NCBI GenBank assembly: GCA_027491255.1
Contig: JAIXWM010000052.1
Location: 1-56,506 of the forward strand
Source: Rubrivivax sp.
GTDB lineage: Bacteria; Pseudomonadota; Gammaproteobacteria; Burkholderiales; Burkholderiaceae_C
Direction of reading: 5' to 3'
Length of the DNA: 56,506 nucleotides
Below the pieces are notes generated by a model, which saw only the letters and a program-made list of their open reading frames with translations, was not told the origin of the DNA and made no database searches. Each line of letters opens with the position of its first letter. Positions within the stretch are counted from its first letter, which is position 1. Position numbers and translations under genes: made by a program. This document shows, piece by piece, positions 7,789 to 17,055 of this stretch.

Positions 7789-8034
7789 ATGACTGAAGAA
7801 ACCGCTCTGGCGCTGCCTGACCGCCTGTCGATCGACCCGCGCAGCCCGCACCACAACCCCGCGCTGATGCAACGCACGATCGCCATCGTCTTCAATGGTC
7901 GCGAGCGCTTCGACGTCGAGGAGTACTGCATCAGCGAGGGCTGGATCAAGGTCGCCTCCGGCAAGACCGTGGACCGGCGCGGCCGGCCGCTGCTGATCAA
8001 GCTCAAGGGCCAGGTGCAGGCGAGCGTACGCTGA
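7789..8034 (+). CDS. DUF3297 family protein
   Basis: This 81-residue protein belongs to the DUF3297 family, small conserved proteobacterial proteins of unknown role. The signature is clear: LPDRLSIDPRSPHHNPALM near the N-terminus, IVFNGRERFDVEEYCISEGW in the middle, and KTVDRRGRPLLIKLKG at the end. ATG 7789 gives the usual length; the frame is open upstream but without family similarity. RdgC starts two bases after the stop region, so the two may be co-transcribed. Confidence 0.85.
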   Translation: MTEETALALPDRLSIDPRSPHHNPALMQRTIAIVFNGRERFDVEEYCISEGWIKVASGKTVDRRGRPLLIKLKGQVQASVR

Positions 8035-8035
8035 C

Positions 8036-8965
8036 ATGCTCAAGTCCTTGACAGCCTTTCGGGTCCTCGAAAGTTGGCAAGCGCCGTCGTTCGGGGAGTT
8101 GTCGACCGCCTTGGCGCGCGCGGTGTTCCGCCCCTGCGGGCCGACCGAGCGGCGTACATCCGGGTGGGTGCCGCCGCGAGGTGTCGACCACGGGCCGCTT
8201 CTCGAGACGGTGGGCGGGCAGTGGCTGATGTCGCTGATGAGCGAGTCCCGCCCCTTGCCGGCTTCAGCCGTGCGTGCAGAACTGGAACTGCGCCTGGACG
8301 CCGTGGAGGCGCAGATCGGTCGCCGCCCGCGGGGCAAGGCCAAGCGCGAGATGAAGGAACAGGTCGAGCACGATCTGATGCCGCGCGCCTTCACCCGCAA
8401 ATCGGTCGTGACGGTGTGGCTCGACCCGCGCAGCCGCATGCTGGTGCTGGGCACGCCCAGCGTCAAGGTCGTCGAACTGGTGGTGGCTGAACTGCTTCGG
8501 GTCTTCGATGACCAGCTTCCCTTGGCGCCGCTGGACACGCTGCAGTCGCCTGCGGGCGCCATGGCGGCCTGGATGATGGCGCGTCAGGCGCCCGCGGGTT
8601 TCAGCATCGACCAGGAGTGCGAACTGTCCCAGCCCGATGACAACCGCGCCACGGTGAAGTACACGCGGCATACCCTGGACATCGACGAGGTGGTTCTGCA
8701 CCTGCAGCAGGGCAAGATGCCCACCTACCTGGCCATGACCTGGGCCGACCGCGTCTCCTTTGTGCTGACCGACGACTTGAAGATCAAGCGCGTGAAGTTT
8801 CTGGACGTGGATGCGGCCATGTCCACCGGCACCGCGGGTGGCGGCGAAGACGACGCGTTCGATGCGAGTGCTGCATTGGCCACGGGCGAGTTGTCCCAGC
8901 TCATGGGCGATCTGCTGGACGCCTTGGGGGGCGAGAAGGCTGCGCCCGTCCTCAGCGGCGCTTGA
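8036..8965 (+). CDS. rdgC: Recombination-associated protein RdgC
   Basis: RdgC is a ring-shaped, nucleoid-associated DNA-binding protein that restrains RecA-promoted exchange. The 309-residue length fits the family. The conserved opening (LTAFRV), the GWVPP block around residues 43-47, the KREMKEQVEHDLMPRAFTRK segment (about 103-122) and the DDLKIKRVKFLD stretch near the C-terminus are all characteristic. Translation begins at ATG 8036, immediately after the DUF3297 stop. It is convergent with the MFS gene, separated by about 180 bases in which I see no further gene. Confidence 0.92.
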   Translation: MLKSLTAFRVLESWQAPSFGELSTALARAVFRPCGPTERRTSGWVPPRGVDHGPLLETVGGQWLMSLMSESRPLPASAVRAELELRLDAVEAQIGRRPRGKAKREMKEQVEHDLMPRAFTRKSVVTVWLDPRSRMLVLGTPSVKVVELVVAELLRVFDDQLPLAPLDTLQSPAGAMAAWMMARQAPAGFSIDQECELSQPDDNRATVKYTRHTLDIDEVVLHLQQGKMPTYLAMTWADRVSFVLTDDLKIKRVKFLDVDAAMSTGTAGGGEDDAFDASAALATGELSQLMGDLLDALGGEKAAPVLSGA

Positions 8966-9147
8966 TGGCGGGGGCGATAGGGCGATTGCACGCCCGGTGA
9001 TGATGCCGGCGGCGTGTCGCAAGGACACCGCCGTGCGCGTGTGGCTTCGTCCACCCAGCACGAAAGGCGGCCGTGTCGACCCCTGGGGCCGTGCCGGCAA
9101 CGCCACTCAAGATAGACGCTGCCGACAGCCGGCTGCACATGCACGCC

Positions 9148-10332
9148 TCAGGCGCGCGCCCGCCGCCACAGGGGCCACAGCCCCCACAGTCCCAGCAGCG
9201 GCCCCGGCAGCAACAGCCAGGCGATGGAGGCGTCCCAGGCGTCGACCCAGGCGGTGGCGAGTTGGATCGACACCATCGTCAGCGCGAAGCCGAGCGCGTT
9301 CTGCAGCGCCAGCGCGCTGCCCACGGTCTGGGGCCGGCAGGCGGCGGCCGACAGGGCCGAGAATTGCGGCGAATCGGCGACGACGAACACGCCCCAGGCC
9401 AGCAGCAGCCCCAGCAGCACGAAGGCCGGTGCGGCCGCGGCTGCCAGCGGGTAGAGCGCGCAGCACAGTGCCGAGCCGGCGAGCGCTGCTGCGGCGACGC
9501 GGGCGCCGCCGACACGCCGACTCCACCACCCGCCGCCGATACAGCCCAGCGCGCCGGCGGCGATGACGGCAAAGGCGGCGTGCGACTGCGCAGCGCTGCC
9601 CGCCTCCGTGATGCCGGCGCCGGCCAGCAGCACGGGCACGATGGCCCAGAATGCATAGAGTTCCCACATGTGGCCGAAGTAGCCCAGCGCCGAGGCGCGG
9701 AAGGCCGGCACACGAAGGTTTGCCAAGACCTCGCGCGGCCCCACGCGCGCGCCGCCGGGAGCGCGCTGCAGGTGCGGTCCGTCGCCAAGGCGGGCCACGA
9801 GACCGGCCGCCAGCAGCGCGAGCAGCGACGCGGCGAGCACCGGCGCCTGCCAGGGCCAGTCGGCGCCCAGACCGCGCAGGCCGTGCGGCAGGGCGGTGCC
9901 CAGCGTCAGCATGCCCACCAGCCAGGCCAGGGTCTGCGGCGCGCGCTGCGGCGCCCAGGAGACGACGAGCTTCATGCCCACCGGGTAGACGCCGGCCAGC
10001 GCCACGCCGACGGCAAAGCGCAGCGGCAGTGCTTCGGTCAGGCTGTCGGCAACGAGCGCGAAAGCCGCATTGGCCGCAGCGCCCGAGACCGCGCAGACGG
10101 CGAACAGGCGGCTGGCCGCGTGGCGATCGGCCAGGCCGGTGAGCGCGAACAGCAGCGTGCCGGCGACAAAGCCCAGCTGCACCGCGTTCGTCAGCGCGCC
10201 GATGCCGGACAGCCCCAGACCCCAGGCGGCACGCAGGGGCTCGGCCGCAGCATTGGCCGAGAACCACAGCGAGACTCCCATCAGTTCGGCCACCACGATG
10301 GTGGGCACCGGGGGCAGGCTCGGCTTGCGCAT
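9148..10332 (-). CDS. MFS transporter at the distal end of the taurine operon
   Basis: This is a 394-residue integral membrane carrier with about twelve hydrophobic segments. The N-terminal [18 protein letters not shown] and the [17 protein letters not shown] loop (a motif-A-like GxLaDRxxxR) identify the major facilitator superfamily. It is the last gene of a minus-strand run that begins with tauA and is separated from the Nudix gene by 23 bases, so it is probably co-transcribed. Export of a sulfonate-derived product is possible but not shown. ATG at 10332 was chosen; further upstream the frame runs into the Nudix gene. Confidence 0.8.
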   Translation of the reverse strand: MRKPSLPPVPTIVVAELMGVSLWFSANAAAEPLRAAWGLGLSGIGALTNAVQLGFVAGTLLFALTGLADRHAASRLFAVCAVSGAAANAAFALVADSLTEALPLRFAVGVALAGVYPVGMKLVVSWAPQRAPQTLAWLVGMLTLGTALPHGLRGLGADWPWQAPVLAASLLALLAAGLVARLGDGPHLQRAPGGARVGPREVLANLRVPAFRASALGYFGHMWELYAFWAIVPVLLAGAGITEAGSAAQSHAAFAVIAAGALGCIGGGWWSRRVGGARVAAAALAGSALCCALYPLAAAAAPAFVLLGLLLAWGVFVVADSPQFSALSAAACRPQTVGSALALQNALGFALTMVSIQLATAWVDAWDASIAWLLLPGPLLGLWGLWPLWRRARA

Positions 10333-10355
10333 CCGCAGGACGGCCGGCAAACGGG

Positions 10356-11183
10356 TCAGGGCTGCGCCGGGCCGGCGTTGTCGTAGCCCGCGTCCCCTGG
10401 CATCACGACCCGGCGCACGCTGCCGTCGGCGCCGATGTCCAGCCGCGGGTGCACCGGCGCCAGATCGCGCAGGCCCTCGGCGTGGCTCAGCATGGCCTGC
10501 GATCCCGCGGCTGCAAACGGCCGCAGCGACTGCAGGACCGCCCGGGTGGCGAACTCCAGCGGCACGTCCGAGTCGGGTTGCAGCACCTGCTCGGGATCGA
10601 CCCAGGCCAGCGCCGTGGTCTCGCCGGCATCGACCTCGGCCTGCTGACCGGCGGGCGCTGGCGCGACGACGAAGACCGTGTCGAAGCGGCGCGGCGCGCC
10701 CAGCGGCGTGACCCAGCGCGCCCAGGGGCGCAGGCAGGACGTGCGCAGCACGAGGTCGGCGCCGGCGGCGATGGCGGCCAGTGTGGCGCCGCCGTTCAGT
10801 TGTCGGCGCAGGGCAGCCCAGGCTGCGGCCGGTCGCTGCTCGCTGGCGGCAGCGCCCAGCCACAGGCCGCACTCCTCGAAGCATTCGCGCAGGCCCGCCA
10901 GTGCGTGCGCGTCGGCGCCGTCGGGCAGTCGGAGCACGCGCCCCAGGCGCATGTCGAGTGCGGCTGCGTCCTCGTCGCACAGGTCGGGTGCTGCAGGCAA
11001 CTGGTCGGCCGGGTCCACGGCGCCGCCCGGGAAGACGTAGCTGCCAGGCATGAAGCGGGCCTGCAACGAGCGCCGCACCATCAGCACTTCAAGATTGCCG
11101 GGGCCGTCGCGCACGATCAGCGTCGTCGTGGCGCGGCGGACGGGCACGGCCACGGCCGCTTGAAGGGAGGCAAGGGCTTTCAT
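10356..11183 (-). CDS. Nudix hydrolase, NUDT19/RP2-like
   Basis: This 275-residue Nudix-fold pyrophosphohydrolase has the conserved [10 protein letters not shown] strand (about residues 51-60) and, after a long insertion of about 40 residues, the metal-binding helix [16 protein letters not shown] with the REccEEcG core. The split between the G-rich strand and RE..EE.G is typical of NUDT19-like, acyl-CoA-cleaving members rather than MutT. Its ATG overlaps the SulP stop by one base (TGATG), so translation is coupled. A CoA-ester or nucleotide substrate is expected; the link to taurine metabolism rests on position only. Confidence 0.8.
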   Translation of the reverse strand: MKALASLQAAVAVPVRRATTTLIVRDGPGNLEVLMVRRSLQARFMPGSYVFPGGAVDPADQLPAAPDLCDEDAAALDMRLGRVLRLPDGADAHALAGLRECFEECGLWLGAAASEQRPAAAWAALRRQLNGGATLAAIAAGADLVLRTSCLRPWARWVTPLGAPRRFDTVFVVAPAPAGQQAEVDAGETTALAWVDPEQVLQPDSDVPLEFATRAVLQSLRPFAAAGSQAMLSHAEGLRDLAPVHPRLDIGADGSVRRVVMPGDAGYDNAGPAQP

Positions 11184-12448
11184 CAGGTCCGACGCATGAG
11201 GGCGCGCGTGGCGAACGCGCTGGCGATGCCGAGCAGGATCGCCCACTCGAGCGACAGCGTGACGGTGGCCAGCGCAGTGACGACCAGCGGCACGCGCTCG
11301 CGCGCGCCCTCGTGCCACAGGTGGGCGATCTCGCGCCGGTCGATCAGGCCCCAGGCCACGACCATCAGCAGGCCCGAGATCACCGCCAACGGCAGGAAAC
11401 GCGCCAGCGGGCCGACGAAGCTGAGGATCAGCACCAGGAACAGCGCCGCGCTGATGGCCGACACGGGCGTGCGCGCGCCGCTGGCGGCGTTGACGCCCGA
11501 CCGGTTGAACGAGCCGCTCGCCGGGTAGGCCGAGAAGAACGAGCCTGCCAGGTTGGCCAGCCCCTGGCCGATGAACTCCTGGTTGCCGTCGAGGCGGTCA
11601 CCGCGCGCGCGGGCCACCGAGCGCGCGATGGCCGAAGCCTCGGTCAGCGCCAGCAAGGTCATCACGAGCGTGGCGCCGAACAGGCTGCGCAGCGTGTCCG
11701 GCGTCAAGTCGGGCAGGGACAGCGGCGGCAGCGCGCCGGGCAGGGCGCTGACGGTGGGCAGCGGCGGGGCGGCCGACCACAGGGCTGCCGCGCCCTGTGC
11801 CACCAGCGTGCCACCGACGACCGCCACCAGCATCGCCGGCACGATGCGGTTCAGCGGCCGGGCGACGATGGCCAGCACGATGGTGGCTGCGCCAGCCAGG
11901 AGTGCCAGCGGCTGCAGTTGCCCGAGCGCTCGCCCGGCCGCGGCCACGTTCTCGGCGACGGGCAGGCCGCGCGGCAGCGCCAGGCCCAGCAGGGGGCCGA
12001 GCTGGCTGTTGGCGATCAGCACGGCCGCGCCGGCGGTGAAGCCGACGACCACCGAATGGGGCACCTTGTCGACCAGGGAACCCGCGCGGGCCAGCCCGAG
12101 CAGCAACTGCAGCGCGCCGACCAGGAAGGACAAGGTCAGCACCAGGGTGACGTACTGCGGCGAGCCGATGGCCGCCAGCGGCGCGACCAGCGCCATCGTC
12201 GTCAGGGAGATCGCGTTCGCAGGCCCGGTGACCATCAGCCGACTGGAGCCGAAGAGCGCTGCGACGATGCACGGGACCATGGCGGCATACAGGCCGTATT
12301 GCGGTGGCATTCCCGCCAGCGTGGCAAAGGCCACGCCCTGCGGCAGCACCACGACGGCGCCAGTCAGGCCGGCCAGCAGGTCGGCGCGCAGGGCTCCGGG
12401 CTCGCGCCAGTCGTCGCGCCAGCGCAGGATGGGCAGTTTCGGTGTCAT
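11183..12448 (-). CDS. SulP-family anion transporter lacking the STAS domain
   Basis: This 421-residue membrane protein has the SulP transmembrane core: LRADLLAGLTGAVVVLPQGVAFATLAG near the N-terminus (SulP signature) and FVGPLARFLPLAVISGLLMVVAWGLID towards the end. Full-length SulP proteins usually have 550-600 residues with a cytoplasmic C-terminal STAS domain; here the chain stops after the last membrane span (RALMRRT), so STAS is missing. It lies nine bases after tauC and overlaps the Nudix start. In a taurine operon it may move sulfate or sulfite, as sulfonate-degrading bacteria must export the inorganic sulfur they release. Direction and ion are inferred. Confidence 0.83.
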   Translation of the reverse strand: MTPKLPILRWRDDWREPGALRADLLAGLTGAVVVLPQGVAFATLAGMPPQYGLYAAMVPCIVAALFGSSRLMVTGPANAISLTTMALVAPLAAIGSPQYVTLVLTLSFLVGALQLLLGLARAGSLVDKVPHSVVVGFTAGAAVLIANSQLGPLLGLALPRGLPVAENVAAAGRALGQLQPLALLAGAATIVLAIVARPLNRIVPAMLVAVVGGTLVAQGAAALWSAAPPLPTVSALPGALPPLSLPDLTPDTLRSLFGATLVMTLLALTEASAIARSVARARGDRLDGNQEFIGQGLANLAGSFFSAYPASGSFNRSGVNAASGARTPVSAISAALFLVLILSFVGPLARFLPLAVISGLLMVVAWGLIDRREIAHLWHEGARERVPLVVTALATVTLSLEWAILLGIASAFATRALMRRT

Positions 12449-12456
12449 CGGGCTCG

Positions 12457-13281
12457 TTACACGCGTCCCTTCCAGGGCACCAGACGGCGCTCGACCCAGC
12501 GCATCAGCAGGTCGAACAGGTAGGCGACCGCGCCGATGACGACGATGCCCATGATGACGATGTCGGTGCGCAGGAAGTTCGAGGCATTGAGCACCATCTG
12601 CCCGAGACCGACATTGGCGGCCACCATCTCGGCGGCGACCAGGGTCGTCCAACCGAAGCCGATGGCAATGCGCATGCCCACGAGTATCTCCGGCAGCGCC
12701 GAGGGCAGGATCACGTGCCGGATCACCTGCGCGTAGCTGGCGCCCATGGAGTACGCGGCGTTGATCTGCTCCTGCGAGGCGCCCTTCATGCCCGAGCGCG
12801 CGGCCAGCGCCAGCGGGGCGAAGCAGCTCAGGTAGATCAGCAGCACCTTGGGCAGTTCGTCGATCCCGAACCAGATGATGATCAGCGGCAGGTAGGACAG
12901 CGGCGGCAGCGGGCGGTAGAACTCGATGGGCGGATCGAAGATGCCGCGCGCCACGCGGCTCATGCCCATGGCGATGCCCACGGGCACCGCCGTCAGCACC
13001 GCCAGGGCGAAGGCGGCGAACACCCGGCCCACGCTGGCGACGAAGTGTTGCCACAGCGGCTTGTCATTGGCTGCGCCCGTGAGGTATTCGTGGAACTGCT
13101 GGAACACGGCGGCAGGGCTGGGCAGGAACAGCGGCTTGATCCAGCCCAACGCCGTGACGAGCGTCCACGCAGCCAGCAGCACCGCGATGGTGACGATGCT
13201 GATGGCCAGGCTGCTGCCCTCGCCGGGCACCTTGAAGGCGCTGGTCTTCGGCGTGACGAGGGTCTTGTCGGATTCAGCCAT
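12457..13281 (-). CDS. tauC: Taurine ABC transporter permease TauC
   Basis: This 274-residue inner-membrane permease of the taurine/sulfonate/nitrate (TauT/SsuC) class has about six membrane spans. The EAA-type loop that contacts the ATPase is seen at [36 protein letters not shown], and the [25 protein letters not shown] segment is typical of TauC/SsuC. Its start overlaps the end of tauB by eight bases. With TauA and TauB it forms the importer. Confidence 0.9.
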   Translation of the reverse strand: MAESDKTLVTPKTSAFKVPGEGSSLAISIVTIAVLLAAWTLVTALGWIKPLFLPSPAAVFQQFHEYLTGAANDKPLWQHFVASVGRVFAAFALAVLTAVPVGIAMGMSRVARGIFDPPIEFYRPLPPLSYLPLIIIWFGIDELPKVLLIYLSCFAPLALAARSGMKGASQEQINAAYSMGASYAQVIRHVILPSALPEILVGMRIAIGFGWTTLVAAEMVAANVGLGQMVLNASNFLRTDIVIMGIVVIGAVAYLFDLLMRWVERRLVPWKGRV

Positions 13282-14086
13282 GGTCGGTCTCCTTCGCGCT
13301 GCCGGCGGCGGGCTCCCGCTGGTGGATCAGTGCCAGCACTTCCTCGCGCATGGCGATGAAGGTGGGGTCGCTCTTGACGCGGCGCGCGTCGCCGTGGGCG
13401 AGGAAGGCGCGCGAGAACGGGACGGCATCGAAGACGCGCGTGATGCGCCCCGGGCTCGGGCTCATCACGATCAGGCGCGTGGCGAGGAACAGCGCCTCCT
13501 CCACCGAGTGCGTGATGAAGAAGACCATCTTGTTCGATGCAGACCAGGCGCGCAGCAGGATTTCCTGCACCTGCTCGCGCGTGAAGGCGTCCAGTGCCCC
13601 CATGGGCTCGTCCATCAGCAGTACCGCCGGGTCGCTGGCCAGCGCCCGCGCGATGCCCACGCGCTGCTGCATGCCGCCCGAGAGCTCGTACACGGCACGC
13701 TCGCCGAACTTCTCGAGCCCCACCAGCGCGAGCTTTTCGCGCGCGACGCGCTCGCGCTCGGCGCGCTCCATGCCGCGCAGGCGCAGACCGAGGGCGACGT
13801 TGTCGAGCACGTTCAGCCACGGCATCAGCGCGTGTTTCTGGAACACGACGCCGCGGTCGGCGCCGGGGCCGGCCACCGGCTGGCCGTCGAGCAGGATCTC
13901 GCCGGTGGAGGGGGGCAGGAAGCCCGCCAGGCAGTTCAGAAGCGTGGTCTTGCCACAGCCGGAGGCGCCGAGCGCGACGACGAAGTCGCCATCGCGCATG
14001 GTCAGGTTGACGGCGGCCAGCGCCTGCAGCGTGCCGCCCTTGACGGCGTAGTTCACCGTCAGGTCGCGGATGTCGAGGGTGGGCAT
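13274..14086 (-). CDS. tauB: Taurine ABC transporter ATP-binding protein TauB
   Basis: This 270-residue ATPase energises TauC. Walker [10 protein letters not shown] (about 40-48), the Q-loop [14 protein letters not shown], signature LSGGMQQR, Walker [13 protein letters not shown] and the H-loop [10 protein letters not shown] are all intact and match the TauB/SsuB/NrtD subfamily, where ALMPW follows the Q loop. It overlaps tauC by eight bases and follows the MocR gene by 54 bases. Confidence 0.92.
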   Translation of the reverse strand: MPTLDIRDLTVNYAVKGGTLQALAAVNLTMRDGDFVVALGASGCGKTTLLNCLAGFLPPSTGEILLDGQPVAGPGADRGVVFQKHALMPWLNVLDNVALGLRLRGMERAERERVAREKLALVGLEKFGERAVYELSGGMQQRVGIARALASDPAVLLMDEPMGALDAFTREQVQEILLRAWSASNKMVFFITHSVEEALFLATRLIVMSPSPGRITRVFDAVPFSRAFLAHGDARRVKSDPTFIAMREEVLALIHQREPAAGSAKETDHG

Positions 14087-14140
14087 CGGGTGGGGACTCC
14101 AGGAACTTGACGCGGGCTCGGGTCGGTTGGGCGGCCGCGC

Positions 14141-15715
14141 TCAGTGGGCCGCTGGCGTGGTCGGCGTGCGGACCACGCCGCGCGCGGCAGCGAGCTCGTC
14201 GACGGCCAGCGACAGTGCTCGCACCCCGGCAGCGATCTGGGCGGCCGGGATGGATGACAGCCGCAAGCGCAGGTGCGGGCAGGGGTAGGGGGGCGCCGCA
14301 AAGAAGACGTTGCCGGGCTCGACGAGCACGCCGTGGCCGCGGGCGATGGTGGAGAGTTCGGCGCCGTCGCACCAGTGTGGGGCCTGAAGCCAGAGCGACG
14401 CACCCCCCTGCGGCAGGCAGAAACTGAAATCGGGCAGGAACTCGCGCAGGGCCATCGCGAGCGCAGCGGTGCGTTCGCGCAGGGCGGCGTTGACGCGGCG
14501 CGCGTGGGACTCGTGATGCCCGAGCGCCAGGAACAGCGCGTAGGCCTGCTGCAGCAGGGTGCTGGGGTGGCGCACCATCGCATGGCGCAGCAGGCGCAGC
14601 TCGGCCACGAGGTCGCGCGGGGCCACGATGTAGGCCAGGCGCAGCGCGGGCGACAGGCTCTTCGACAGCGAGCCCACGTAGACCACGCGACCGGTGCGGT
14701 CCAGGCTCTTGAGCGCCGGCATCGGCACGCCGGTGTGCAGGTTCTCCGCCTCGTAGTCGTCTTCGACGACGATGAAGTCCTCGCGCTCGGCGCGCGCGAG
14801 CAGCGCCGAGCGCCGCTCCAGGGCCAGCGTCACCGTGGTCGGGCTCTGGTGCGAGGGTGTGACGAAGAGATAGTCCAGCGGCGGCAGGCTGTCCACGACC
14901 AGGCCGTCGGCGTCCACCGGCACCGCCAGCATGCGCGGGCTGCGCAGGCTGAAGGTGTCGCGCGCGTGGGGGTGGCCGGGCTCCTCGAGCCCGACACGGG
15001 TTTCGGCGTGGAACAGCCCCTCTGCGAGCAGGTGGTAGGCGTGCTGCGCCCCCACGGTGACGAGGATCTCGTCGGGCAGCGCGAACACCCCGCGCTGCGG
15101 CAGCAGGCGCAGGCGGATCTGCTCGACGAGTTCAGGCACGTCGTCGGTCTCGAAGTCGGGCGTCCAGCGGGGTTGCCGCGCGCGCGCCAATGTGCGCACG
15201 ACGCACTCGCGGAAGTCCTCGGTCGGGAAGAGTTCGGGGTCGTGCTGGCCGTAGACGAAGGGGTAGGGGTAGTCGCGCCAGCGCACCGGCTTGGCCAGCA
15301 TGGGCTGGCGCGCCAGCGATCGGTGCAGTCGATGCGACCAATCCGGGGCGTGGCCCGACGTCGGCACAGCCGGCGGGTGGGCTGGTTGCGCTGACCTTGG
15401 CAGCAGATCGGCCGTGCGCTTCGCGTGGGCCACGAAGATGCCGCTGCGCGGTCGCGCCTGCAGGAAGCCCTCGTCGACGAGCTGATCGTAGGCGGCGGTG
15501 ACGGTGTTGCGGCTCAGGCCGAGCAGCCGGGCCAGTTCGCGGGAAGAAGGCATCGGCGCGCCCGCGGCCAACCGCCCCTCCAGCAGCGCCTGCACGATGG
15601 CCTGGCGCAACCGGGTCTGCAGCGGCAGCCAGGGGCTGGGCTCGAGCGCGAACAGCCGCTCCCACTGGACGCGGCCGGGCCCGGTCGCCCGGCCCTGCCG
15701 CGCCTCGGGCGTCAC
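14141..15715 (-). CDS. MocR-family regulator (GntR HTH plus aminotransferase fold), TauR-like
   Basis: This 524-residue regulator joins an N-terminal GntR winged helix (about 25-95, LPLQTRLRQAIVQALLEGRL and SRELARLLGLSRNTVTAAYDQL) to a type-I aminotransferase domain that binds PLP as an effector sensor. The PLP-lysine motif SLSKSLSPALRLAY and the VVEDDYEAENLH aspartate loop are visible. In Rhodobacter and Cupriavidus the MocR protein TauR activates taurine genes; the same job is inferred here. Unusually it sits inside the transport operon, between tauA and tauB. It starts at GTG 15715, which overlaps the tauA stop as GTGA, so its synthesis should follow tauA translation. Confidence 0.88.
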   Translation of the reverse strand: MTPEARQGRATGPGRVQWERLFALEPSPWLPLQTRLRQAIVQALLEGRLAAGAPMPSSRELARLLGLSRNTVTAAYDQLVDEGFLQARPRSGIFVAHAKRTADLLPRSAQPAHPPAVPTSGHAPDWSHRLHRSLARQPMLAKPVRWRDYPYPFVYGQHDPELFPTEDFRECVVRTLARARQPRWTPDFETDDVPELVEQIRLRLLPQRGVFALPDEILVTVGAQHAYHLLAEGLFHAETRVGLEEPGHPHARDTFSLRSPRMLAVPVDADGLVVDSLPPLDYLFVTPSHQSPTTVTLALERRSALLARAEREDFIVVEDDYEAENLHTGVPMPALKSLDRTGRVVYVGSLSKSLSPALRLAYIVAPRDLVAELRLLRHAMVRHPSTLLQQAYALFLALGHHESHARRVNAALRERTAALAMALREFLPDFSFCLPQGGASLWLQAPHWCDGAELSTIARGHGVLVEPGNVFFAAPPYPCPHLRLRLSSIPAAQIAAGVRALSLAVDELAAARGVVRTPTTPAAH

Positions 15716-16713
15716 TTGCCCAGCGCCTTGCGCACGTAGGTGTCGGTCACGAAGGCCCGGTAGTCGGCCTTCACCTCCTGGATGCGGCCCTGTTCCTTCA
15801 GGAAGGCCGCGGTGTTGGCCATCGCCTTGGCAGCGCCGCCGCCGAGCCAGTTCGCGCCCATCTGCTCTTCGGCCGTCGGGAAGACGTAGAGCGCCATCGC
15901 GTCAGGCACGTCCTTCGCGTCGGCCTTGGTCCACTTGGCCACGGCCTTGACCTGGGGCGAGTCCACGGTCCACTTCGCCTTGTTGGCGCGGTACTCGGCA
16001 TCGGCCTTGGCCAGCGCCTTGACCAGTGCCACCATGAAGCCTTCGTGCTCGGCCGCCCACTTCGCGTTGACCACGACGCCGTCGAAGGTGGGGAAGCCCT
16101 TGGAGCCGATGCTCTTGGAACTGGCGATCGCCTTGCCGTTGCCCTTGATCTTGGACAGCACCGGGTCCCAGATGAAGGCGGCGTCGATGTCGCCGCGCTC
16201 CCAGGCGGCGGCGATCTCGGGCGGGCGCATGTTCATGACATTGACGTCGCGACCGGCGACGCCCTCGAGCTTGAGCGCAGCCATCAATTGGTAGTGCGCC
16301 GTGGAGACGAAAGGCGTGGCGACCTTCTTGCCTTTCAGGTCTTTCACCGAGTTGACACCCGAGCCGTTGCGGGCGATCAGCGCCTCGGCGTCGGCGATGT
16401 CGTCGAGGATCCAGAACAGCTTGATGTCCTGGCCCTGGCTGGCCGCGGCTGTGATCGGGCTCGACCCGGCCTCGCCGATCTGCACGTCGCCCGAAGCCAT
16501 GGCCTTGATGACGTCGCCGCCGCCGCCGAACATGCGCCAGTTGATCTTGTAGCCGGTGGCTTTCTCGAGCTCGCCGGACTCCTGCACGATGCGCAGCGGC
16601 ACCAGCATGTCCTGATGCGCGAACGTGACTTCCTTTTTCGGCTGGGCAAAGGCCGGCGCGCACAGTGCGAGCGACAGCACAGCGACCCAACGGGTCAGAG
16701 GGCTCTTCAGCAT
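15712..16713 (-). CDS. tauA: Taurine ABC transporter substrate-binding protein TauA
   Basis: This 333-residue periplasmic binding protein has a Sec signal peptide (about 1-23, ending APAFAQ). Matches to TauA include MASGDVQIGEAGSSPITAAASQ, VATPFVSTAHYQLMAALK and PPEIAAAWERGDIDAAFIWDP, motifs that separate TauA from the SsuA and NrtA branches. It is the first gene of the minus-strand operon and diverges from the aminotransferase gene across a 342-base gap. Taurine is the best substrate guess; other small sulfonates are possible. Confidence 0.87.
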   Translation of the reverse strand: MLKSPLTRWVAVLSLALCAPAFAQPKKEVTFAHQDMLVPLRIVQESGELEKATGYKINWRMFGGGGDVIKAMASGDVQIGEAGSSPITAAASQGQDIKLFWILDDIADAEALIARNGSGVNSVKDLKGKKVATPFVSTAHYQLMAALKLEGVAGRDVNVMNMRPPEIAAAWERGDIDAAFIWDPVLSKIKGNGKAIASSKSIGSKGFPTFDGVVVNAKWAAEHEGFMVALVKALAKADAEYRANKAKWTVDSPQVKAVAKWTKADAKDVPDAMALYVFPTAEEQMGANWLGGGAAKAMANTAAFLKEQGRIQEVKADYRAFVTDTYVRKALGK

Positions 16714-17055
16714 GGTGGGTTTTCTCCAGAGATGGCCAACGGTGACGGACTGGGCGGTGTGAACGGGCGGACAGGTCTGTTCAAGACGATCCACAAGCCG
16801 GGAAAGCACACACTGTGCCCGGGGAGAAGCATCGGCCGTCGGCGCAGCGTGCGTGAAGGGGGTTTTCCCGCGGTGGTGGGCGCCGCGGCGACCGCGGCGT
16901 GGTGCCACATCGGTGCTGCTCATGGTGCCAGTTTGACGGGCTGCGGTGTTCGCCGTGGCCGCTGGTCCAGAATAGAGGGTCGAGGACATGGCCGCGCGGT
17001 GCCTGTGCGGCCGCTCACACCCGCCCCACCCCAAAGCCCGAGGAGCTTGAACACC
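16714..17055. promoter_or_regulatory. Divergent control region between tauA and the aminotransferase gene
   Basis: This 342-base gap holds no gene. It must carry the promoters for the tau operon and for the aminotransferase. A TTGACG hexamer at 16933-16938 and a CTGGTCCAG palindrome at 16962-16970 are the only clear landmarks. The known TauR site contains CTGGAC repeats; the reverse strand here reads CTGGACC once, which is too little to call an operator. An AGGAG ribosome-binding site at 17041-17045 serves the ATG at 17056. Confidence 0.5.

Noticed and set aside
16045..17055. Upstream extension of the aminotransferase frame through tauA
   Set aside because: The extension is antisense to tauA, and a good ribosome-binding site precedes ATG 17056.
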